The notes under the pieces: generated by a model | The model's database searches: none | What the model saw: the letters and a program-made list of their open reading frames with translations, nothing else | Told to the model about the DNA's origin: nothing | Position numbers and translations under genes: made by a program | Shown: piece by piece, positions 1-4,836 of the stretch | Position numbering within the stretch: the stretch's first letter is position 1 | Layout: every line of letters starts with the position of its first letter | Source of the DNA: Candidatus Saccharimonadota bacterium | GTDB lineage: Bacteria > Patescibacteriota > Saccharimonadia > Saccharimonadales > UBA4665 | Reading direction: 5' to 3' | NCBI GenBank assembly: GCA_028289265.1 | Contig: JAQGGU010000012.1 | Location: 1-5,426, forward strand | DNA: 5,426 nt

Positions 1-296
1 CCGAGGGCGCAAAAATCCGGGTCACTACGAGCAGCCGCTCACAAACTACCACATTCCTCATTGAAGATAATGGAGTAGGTATACCCGATGCGTCACTGCC
101 ACATGTATTCGACCGCTTTTACCGCGCAGACGGCGCCCGTAGCGAGGGACATGAAACGCGCGGATTCGGCCTGGGGCTTTCACTTGCTAAGCTCATCGCT
201 GATCTGCACCAAGGTGAAATCGTACTAAGCAGTACGCCCGGCAAAGGAACACGGGCACTCGTACGGCTTCCAGCTGCCAAGGCACAGAGGCCATAA
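1..296 (+). CDS. Sensor histidine kinase, C-terminal ATPase part (5' end outside window)
   Basis: This is the last 97 residues of a two-component sensor kinase, read from base 3 to a TAA at 294-296. It is the ATP-binding half of a HATPase_c domain, which phosphorylates a conserved His in the DHp domain upstream, outside the window. Visible motifs (numbered from the first complete codon) are the G1 box DNGVGIP at 22-28, the F box FDRFYRAD at 36-43, the G2 box GFGLGL at 54-59, and GKGT at 80-83 before the closing strand. The N box and everything before it are missing, so the sensed signal cannot be told. The protein ends shortly after the ATPase fold, as is usual for OmpR-family partner kinases. 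It faces the cyo operon tail to tail with a 50 bp gap, so it is not in that operon. Whether it controls cyo is unknown. The family call is firm; the subfamily is not determinable. Confidence 0.93.
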   Translation, partial: EGAKIRVTTSSRSQTTTFLIEDNGVGIPDASLPHVFDRFYRADGARSEGHETRGFGLGLSLAKLIADLHQGEIVLSSTPGKGTRALVRLPAAKAQRP

Positions 297-346
297 TGCC
301 CATGCCTACTAACAGTAAGTTGAAATGATATAGCGGGCGCTCATTC
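297..346. other. Convergent gap between the histidine kinase gene and cyoD
   Basis: Fifty bases separate the two stop codons. I see no GC-rich hairpin followed by a T run on either strand. The best inverted repeat, AATGA (324-328) with TCATT (341-345), has only five pairs around a 12-base loop, so terminators for the two converging transcripts are not evident. Confidence 0.6.
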
Positions 347-1039
347 TTACGGAGTTACGGTAAAGTAGCCAGCGGTCCCGGGATTAAGATGATCATGGAA
401 CTGATATGTACCTGGTTGACCAAGAGTTATCATTTTACCTCGGCCCTTGTGAAGTGTCAGTTCAGTTTCACCGGCATACGTCCCGTGATTAGGATGCGAC
501 CCAAATGTTATTTCTCGGTCTACGTCATCTTCCTTGTAAAAGGTAAGGGTGTCGCAAAGGCGCGCCTCGACAAATGCGGGGCTCACTATACCGTTCCTGA
601 TCGTAATTTTATGGTTAGCGTGCACGCCTTCGCAAGCGCCAGTCTTCTGGCCATGTATCTGGTGTATTCCTTCATCCTCGGCGAGTTTCATAGTCTTTTC
701 GGCCGGCATCATGTTGTGGTGTAAGTGGCTCATTATAAATATGGAGCCCACTACTACCACTAAAATGGCGCCGAACGTACCGACGAAGAAGCCTACATTA
801 TAAAGCGGCTTTGGGCCACGTCCCAAATGCAGGAAATAGAACATTTGGACGGCCATCTGTAAAAATGCAAACCCGAGGATCGTAGCAAGTAACAAGGTAC
901 CCGTAACCGTTTTATTGACCACTAGATAATAGGGAATGGCAGTAAACACTAATGACAGAATAAACCCAAAGACATAAGATCTGGTCGTACCGTGCTCGCG
1001 CTTCGAATGCGAAGCTGTGTCGTGCGTTGATTGGTTCAT
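347..1039 (-). CDS. cyoD: Cytochrome bo3 quinol oxidase subunit IV fused to a cupredoxin-like domain
   Basis: 230 residues, about twice the usual length of CyoD (about 110). Residues 1-112 are a complete CyoD: a His-containing polar N-terminus, then membrane segments at about 21-41, 46-70 and 80-104, ending in GSIFIMSHLHHNMM as in E. coli CyoD. CyoD is a non-catalytic subunit that helps assemble or stabilise the CuB site of CyoB. Residues 113-142 are a polar linker with several His. Residues 143-229 form a cupredoxin-like beta domain, with CDTLTF at 162-167, HPNH at 182-185, FHDH at 214-217 and a closing GYFTV strand. By E. coli CyoD topology (C-terminus outside) this domain would sit extracytoplasmically, near the cupredoxin domain of CyoA. 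The only two Cys, 136 and 162, could form a disulfide. The start ATG overlaps the cyoC stop (ATGA) and has GAGGG at 1047-1051, 7 nt upstream. The reading frame is continuous, so this is a true fusion. The CyoD part is certain; copper binding by the second domain is inferred. Confidence 0.94.
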   Translation of the reverse strand: MNQSTHDTASHSKREHGTTRSYVFGFILSLVFTAIPYYLVVNKTVTGTLLLATILGFAFLQMAVQMFYFLHLGRGPKPLYNVGFFVGTFGAILVVVVGSIFIMSHLHHNMMPAEKTMKLAEDEGIHQIHGQKTGACEGVHANHKITIRNGIVSPAFVEARLCDTLTFYKEDDVDREITFGSHPNHGTYAGETELTLHKGRGKMITLGQPGTYQFHDHLNPGTAGYFTVTP

Positions 1040-1638
1040 ACAAAAGCCCTCAGATACACGATGGTGAAAATAAATATCCAGACGATATCCAAGAAGTGCC
1101 AGAACAGACTAAGTAACGCCAGCTTGCGCACCATATGTGCGTTAAGACCCCGTGCCCAGACAAATGCCAAGGTCACACCCAACCAAATAAGTCCCGAGGT
1201 AATGTGCAGCCCGTGCGTGCCAACAAGCGCGAAGAAAGATGATAGGAACGCATTTACCGTGAGGGTATGGCCTTCATGTATAAACTCGGCAAATTCCCTG
1301 AACTCCAATCCAAGGAACATAAGGCCCAGCACGAACGTAAGGCCGAACCATACTAGTACCTGATTCTTTTTGCCCAGTCGGGCTGCTATCATTCCCAGAC
1401 CGCAGGTAAAACTACTGGTAAGCAGAATGAGTGTCTCACCGAGAGCGAGAGGCAGGCTAAAAAGATCACGGTCCGAGGGCCCTCCCATCGTGTTGCCGTG
1501 CAACACTGCGTACACTGCAAATAGTATCGCAAACATCAGCAGGTCGGTCATCAAATAGACCCAGAAGCCGAACATCACCCTATCGGTCGCCACCTTCTCT
1601 TCATGACTTTTTTCAAGAGCTGTTACCATGTGCGCCAT
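1036..1638 (-). CDS. cyoC: Cytochrome bo3 quinol oxidase subunit III
   Basis: Subunit III of the bo3 oxidase, a five-helix membrane protein of the COX3 family. It binds beside CyoB, carries no redox centre, and in related oxidases supports proton uptake into the D-channel and enzyme stability. From the chosen start it has 200 residues, against 204 in E. coli. Membrane segments lie at about 24-46, 62-86, 93-113, 131-160 and 177-197. Family signatures are GFWVYLMTD at 24-32, GLEFREF at 110-116 with the conserved membrane Glu112, THGLH at 141-145, and LFWHFLDIVW at 178-187. An in-frame ATG exists 10 codons upstream (1668) but lacks a ribosome binding site. The ATG at 1636-1638 has AAGGA 7 nt upstream, so I start there. 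It overlaps the cyoB end by 16 bp and its own TGA overlaps the cyoD start as ATGA, implying coupled translation. Confidence 0.95.
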   Translation of the reverse strand: MAHMVTALEKSHEEKVATDRVMFGFWVYLMTDLLMFAILFAVYAVLHGNTMGGPSDRDLFSLPLALGETLILLTSSFTCGLGMIAARLGKKNQVLVWFGLTFVLGLMFLGLEFREFAEFIHEGHTLTVNAFLSSFFALVGTHGLHITSGLIWLGVTLAFVWARGLNAHMVRKLALLSLFWHFLDIVWIFIFTIVYLRAFV

Positions 1639-3713
1639 CGTTTGTTCCTTATAACATCCCAAGCCCATTTGAGTACGACTTTTATAAATTCGCGCAGTCC
1701 CATATCTTCGCCGGTGTCAGCTACTTTATGCGCGTCGGCAGCCTTAGTTGCCCGCGCCCTGGCTTCTTCGAGCTTCTCCACTTCAGCTGCGGGGATAGTA
1801 TACTCGGTATGTTCATTGAAGGTCCGGACAATGACGCAGATAATGATGCCGAGGATAGACAGGCCAGCGAGCCAGAAGATGTCCCAAACGAATCCGAAGC
1901 CGGCCAGAAAAGCTAAGATGGAGATATATATACCCGCGGCCGTATTCTTAGGCATCACGATGTCTTCGTAGACAGGCTTCGGTAGTCCTTGCTTTTTCAT
2001 CTCCCAAAACGCATCACGGCTTGTAACTTGTGGTATCGCCGCGAAGTTATAAAACGGCGCCGGCGAGGGCGTAGCCCACTCCAGCGACCGTCCATCCCAA
2101 GGATCACCCGTAGTGTCGCGTAACCGCCTTTTCTCGATAGCACTAGCGATTATCTGTACGATCTGAAGAGCCACACCCGTCGCAATTACGAAACCACCGA
2201 CCAGCATCATGACGTAAAGAGGTTGCCAACCGGTGGACGAATCATAGTGGTCAAGGCGCCGCGTCGCACCCATAAGTCCCAGAATGTACATAGGAATAAA
2301 AGACAGACAAAAACCTGCAATCCAACACCAGAACGCATACCGGCCGATTCTTTGGTTCAGCTTGAAACCCGCAATCTTTGGGAACCAGTAGGTGATGCCG
2401 GCGAATATGCCGAATAGCACGCCGCCGATTACGTTGGAATGGAAATGCGCAACCAGGAATAAGCTGTTGTGCAGCTGGAAGTCAGCGGGCGGGAAGCCCA
2501 ACATTACGCCCGAGATGCCACCAGTAGCGAATACCCCCATGAATCCCAGGAACCATAGCATAGGATTCGTAAAGCGGATACGGCCTTTGTACATTGTAGC
2601 GATCCAGACGAAGACCAGTACGGTAGTCGGGACCGCGATAATTATTGTCATAAGTCCAAAGAACGAGTTGATATCGGCGCCCGCGCCCATGGTGAAAAAG
2701 TGGTGCAGCCACACGGATAGCGCGAACACCGAAACGCCGATCAGTCCCAACACGTTAGCCGTATAGCTGGCAACACGCTTTCGGCTGAAAGTCGAAACTA
2801 TTTCACCAAACAAACCGTACGCTGGGATAACGAGTATATATACCTCCGGATGTCCCCACATCCAAATAAGGTTAGTGTACATCATAGGGTCTCCACCACC
2901 GCCGGTCGTAAAGAAATGGGTACCGAAACTCCTATCCAAGAACAGCAGGAACAGCGTAGCCGTAAGCAAGGGGAAAACGGTCGCTGCCATGATCATGCTG
3001 CAGAGTGATCCCCAGGTAAACAAGGGCATCTTCCAGAGGGTCATACCGGGGGCGCGCATCTTGAGGATCGTCATGATAAAGTTGATGGCACCTAGCGTCG
3101 TCCCAACACCGGAAATCTGCAGGCTCCATATCAGATAGTCGACACCCACTCCAGGGCTGAATTCAGGACCGGACAAAGGAGCGACAGCCAGCCAGCCGGT
3201 AGCCGCGTATTCTCCTCCCAGAAGGAAGAACATATTTATCATTAGGATCCCAGCGATATACAGCCAAAAACCCAACGTATTCAGGAATGGCGAGGCCAGG
3301 TCGCGCGCTCCGATCTGCAGCGGTACTATGTAGTTGATGAGGCCAAAAATAAAGCCCATTGCAACGAAGAAGACCATGATATTGCCGTGAGCCGTGAAGA
3401 CCTGCTGGAAGTGGTCAGCCGACAAATAGCCCTGTGAACCATCAACTGATATTGCCTGTTGCAGCCAAATCATAATCGCGTCAAGTCCACCGCGGACCAG
3501 CATGAACCCGGCAGCAAGGAAATACATGATACCGATCTTCTTCGGGTCGACGGAAGTCAGCCATTCATTCCACAGCCATTTCCAGCGCTTCAAGCGGGTC
3601 AGTACCAAGACGACAAACAAACCAAGCAATACAAAAGCTACTGATCCTCCAATAGTGAACCATTCGTGCGGCAGGGCATGCCCGTCCAACTTACCTAACA
3701 GAAATTCTTTCAT
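1623..3713 (-). CDS. cyoB: Cytochrome bo3 quinol oxidase catalytic subunit I
   Basis: Catalytic subunit: oxidises quinol, reduces O2 to water at a heme-CuB centre and pumps protons across the cytoplasmic membrane. 696 residues against 663 in E. coli. Metal ligands are all present: low-spin heme His109 and His425, high-spin heme His423, CuB His288, His337 and His338, and the cross-linked Tyr292 in WGHPEVY. Quinol-site residues Arg74, Asp78, His101 and Gln104 match E. coli R71, D75, H98 and Q101. The D-channel is intact (Asp138, Asn127, Asn145, Glu290), and Arg485-Arg486 at the heme propionates are kept. The K-channel is not: the position of E. coli Lys362 is Leu366 and that of Ser299 is Gly303, although Thr363 remains. 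Like other CyoB it has an extra N-terminal helix and extra C-terminal helices; a further tail of about 30 residues ends in an amphipathic, Trp- and Arg/Lys-rich segment (671-696). GGAG at 3719-3722 precedes the ATG, which overlaps the cyoA stop as ATGA. Confidence 0.97.
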   Translation of the reverse strand: MKEFLLGKLDGHALPHEWFTIGGSVAFVLLGLFVVLVLTRLKRWKWLWNEWLTSVDPKKIGIMYFLAAGFMLVRGGLDAIMIWLQQAISVDGSQGYLSADHFQQVFTAHGNIMVFFVAMGFIFGLINYIVPLQIGARDLASPFLNTLGFWLYIAGILMINMFFLLGGEYAATGWLAVAPLSGPEFSPGVGVDYLIWSLQISGVGTTLGAINFIMTILKMRAPGMTLWKMPLFTWGSLCSMIMAATVFPLLTATLFLLFLDRSFGTHFFTTGGGGDPMMYTNLIWMWGHPEVYILVIPAYGLFGEIVSTFSRKRVASYTANVLGLIGVSVFALSVWLHHFFTMGAGADINSFFGLMTIIIAVPTTVLVFVWIATMYKGRIRFTNPMLWFLGFMGVFATGGISGVMLGFPPADFQLHNSLFLVAHFHSNVIGGVLFGIFAGITYWFPKIAGFKLNQRIGRYAFWCWIAGFCLSFIPMYILGLMGATRRLDHYDSSTGWQPLYVMMLVGGFVIATGVALQIVQIIASAIEKRRLRDTTGDPWDGRSLEWATPSPAPFYNFAAIPQVTSRDAFWEMKKQGLPKPVYEDIVMPKNTAAGIYISILAFLAGFGFVWDIFWLAGLSILGIIICVIVRTFNEHTEYTIPAAEVEKLEEARARATKAADAHKVADTGEDMGLREFIKVVLKWAWDVIRNKRWRTW
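1646..1650 (-). promoter_or_regulatory. Ribosome binding site that fixes the cyoC start
   Basis: On the minus strand AAGGA is followed by 7 nt and then ATG (1636-1638). The alternative upstream ATG at 1666-1668 has no purine-rich stretch in front of it. The site lies inside the last codons of cyoB, so ribosomes finishing cyoB would keep it accessible. Confidence 0.7.
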
Positions 3714-4660
3714 TCGTGCTCCATGTGATGGTTTTGTGCGTGATTATTATCAGTCTGGTCGTCATTCGCTTGATGGTCATGAGAGCCCGAGTACTTCATA
3801 ACCACTTTATCATATAGATCCGTCTCGGCCAGAGCATAGAATGCGGCAGGATTGTTTTCGCTAGGACTGATTAATCTGTCATACTCTGTAGAACTGAGAG
3901 AGCTAGAATTCGTCCTGATATCCTGCACCCAGGAATCATATATCGTCTTTGAACTGACACGGGCTATAAACTTCATTCCAGCAAACCCGGCACCATTTAT
4001 TTCGGCCGAGCTGCCTGGATAATCTCCCGAGGTATCGGCCATAAGATTCAGATGGTTCACATGTCCGGTCATGGCGTATAGCTGGCCGCTCAGGTGCGGA
4101 ATCCAGAATGAACTCATTGGTGCCTCATCGGCCGTCAGTTGAAATGTTACTGGGGTATCGATGGGTATCTGAACAAAATTGACGGTCGCAATTTTCTCTT
4201 CAGGATAAATAAAAATCCACTTCCATCGGGTCGCCACGACCTGAATAGTAAGTGGTTTAACGTCGGAAGCTATCGGTTTCTGCGGTGCGAGCTTATGAGT
4301 AGAGGTCCACATGATGCTTCCTAGTACGACCATAAAAACACTCGGAATCGCCCACACGGTAAACATGAACAACTTGCCATGACGGGTATGTGGGTCATAG
4401 GTAGCTTTGTCATTTGTCTCCCTGTACTTCCAGGCAAAGAAGTAGAAAAGAAATATAGTTGGCACCGCAATCAGCAGCATCACGACAGTCGTCAGTATTA
4501 TCAGATTGCGTTGCTCTCCAGCAATCAAGCCTTTCGGATTAAACAACGCGATGTCTGCGCCCTGCAGCAGCATCGTGAGAAACAAACCGAGACCAAACAA
4601 GCAATAAAAAATAAGCCAAACGGGCTTGCTATCTTCCAACTTGCTTTTAGGTTTCGTCAT
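3710..4660 (-). CDS. cyoA: Cytochrome bo3 quinol oxidase subunit II
   Basis: Subunit II, with membrane segments and an extracytoplasmic cupredoxin fold that packs on CyoB. 316 residues, as in E. coli (315). Hydrophobic segments lie at about 13-35, 53-76 and 97-117, and the cupredoxin domain at about 136-237. It is the quinol-oxidase type without CuA: against the pattern C-A-E-L-C-G-x-x-H-x-x-M, the two Cys are Ser218 and Asn222 and the His is Phe226; the first CuA His is also absent. The E. coli lipobox LLSGC reads LLQGA here (Ala35), so lipid modification is not expected and the first helix probably stays attached. The Glu that opens the K-channel (E. coli Glu89) aligns with Met99. The C-terminal tail (291-316) is rich in His, Asp and Asn. 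First gene of the operon, 168 bp from the divergent cyoE. No clear Shine-Dalgarno precedes the ATG; a promoter sits just upstream. Confidence 0.96.
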   Translation of the reverse strand: MTKPKSKLEDSKPVWLIFYCLFGLGLFLTMLLQGADIALFNPKGLIAGEQRNLIILTTVVMLLIAVPTIFLFYFFAWKYRETNDKATYDPHTRHGKLFMFTVWAIPSVFMVVLGSIMWTSTHKLAPQKPIASDVKPLTIQVVATRWKWIFIYPEEKIATVNFVQIPIDTPVTFQLTADEAPMSSFWIPHLSGQLYAMTGHVNHLNLMADTSGDYPGSSAEINGAGFAGMKFIARVSSKTIYDSWVQDIRTNSSSLSSTEYDRLISPSENNPAAFYALAETDLYDKVVMKYSGSHDHQANDDQTDNNHAQNHHMEHE

Positions 4661-4690
4661 AAATACATTTCTATTATTTCATACATAACC

Positions 4691-4720
4691 ATTATAGAAA
4701 GTATACCATGTAGCTGTCGG
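4691..4720 (-). promoter_or_regulatory. Predicted promoter of the cyoABCD operon
   Basis: On the minus strand, CCGACA (4715-4720; four of six bases match TTGACA) is followed by an 18-base spacer and a perfect TATAAT (4691-4696). Transcription would begin near 4684, giving a leader of about 25 nt before the cyoA ATG at 4660. The position and orientation fit, but this is a match to the sigma-70 consensus only. Confidence 0.6.
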
Positions 4721-4751
4721 ACGCTTCCTACTATAACCGCTTGGCATACTG

Positions 4752-4757
4752 TATAAT
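4752..4757 (+). promoter_or_regulatory. Predicted -10 element of a cyoE promoter
   Basis: A perfect TATAAT lies 71 nt before the cyoE GTG. No good -35 is found 16-18 bases upstream (17 bases upstream reads TACTAT). The sequence is preceded directly by TG, though not in the TGnTATAAT spacing. An alternative pair is TTGGCA (4741-4746) with TATTAG (4764-4769) at 17-base spacing. Either way the AT-rich segment is a plausible start region for the divergent cyoE. Confidence 0.4.
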
Positions 4758-4770
4758 CTTGACTATTAGT

Positions 4771-4836
4771 ATGATTTCAGCAGAAATTGAAGCAAAACAG
4801 TTGAAAAATGAGAGGGAACTCGTAAGCCGTGCTTAA
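4771..4836 (+). other. Possible 21-codon leader ORF overlapping the cyoE start
   Basis: An ATG at 4771 opens a 21-codon frame (begins MISAEIEAKQL, charged, no membrane segment) that ends with TAA at 4834-4836, overlapping the cyoE GTG by 8 bp. It would lie about 7 nt from a start set by the TATAAT at 4752-4757 and has no ribosome binding site, so it would be almost leaderless. It could couple translation into cyoE, or be chance: frames this short are common. I recognise no homologue. Confidence 0.2.
4812..4817 (+). promoter_or_regulatory. Probable ribosome binding site of cyoE
   Basis: GAGGGA sits 11 nt before the GTG at 4829. The spacing is slightly long, but no better purine stretch is nearby. 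It supports the GTG as the start, together with the in-frame TAA at 4823-4825 just upstream, which rules out a longer N-terminus. Confidence 0.5.

Noticed and set aside
324..345. Hairpin AATGA/TCATT as a bidirectional terminator
   Set aside because: Only five base pairs, mostly A-T, with a 12-base loop and no T run on either side.
389..803. Two plus-strand open frames (389-724 and 549-803) opposite cyoD
   Set aside because: They lie wholly on the antisense of the cyoD coding sequence, which has clear family motifs. Their translations show no recognisable domain, so they are shadows.
347..1039. CyoD-cupredoxin fusion as an artefact of a missed stop or sequencing error
   Set aside because: The frame is continuous, codon use does not change across the junction, the linker is plausible, and no second start with a ribosome binding site is apparent before the cupredoxin part.
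1639..1668. Longer cyoC start at the ATG at 1668
   Set aside because: No Shine-Dalgarno in front of it, while AAGGA stands 7 nt before the ATG at 1638; the ten extra residues do not resemble CyoC N-termini.
2482..2712. Minus-strand 76-codon frame in another phase inside cyoB
   Set aside because: It overlaps the CuB- and heme-ligand region of cyoB in a shifted frame and its translation shows no domain.
3971..4110. CuA site in CyoA (cytochrome c oxidase instead of quinol oxidase)
   Set aside because: Both CuA cysteines and the ligand histidines are replaced (Ser218, Asn222, Phe226), and CyoB keeps the quinol-binding residues Arg74, Asp78, His101 and Gln104.
4771..4836. Frameshift joining the 21-codon upstream frame to cyoE as an N-terminal extension
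   Set aside because: The GTG-initiated protein already begins exactly where E. coli CyoE begins, so no missing N-terminus needs explaining.
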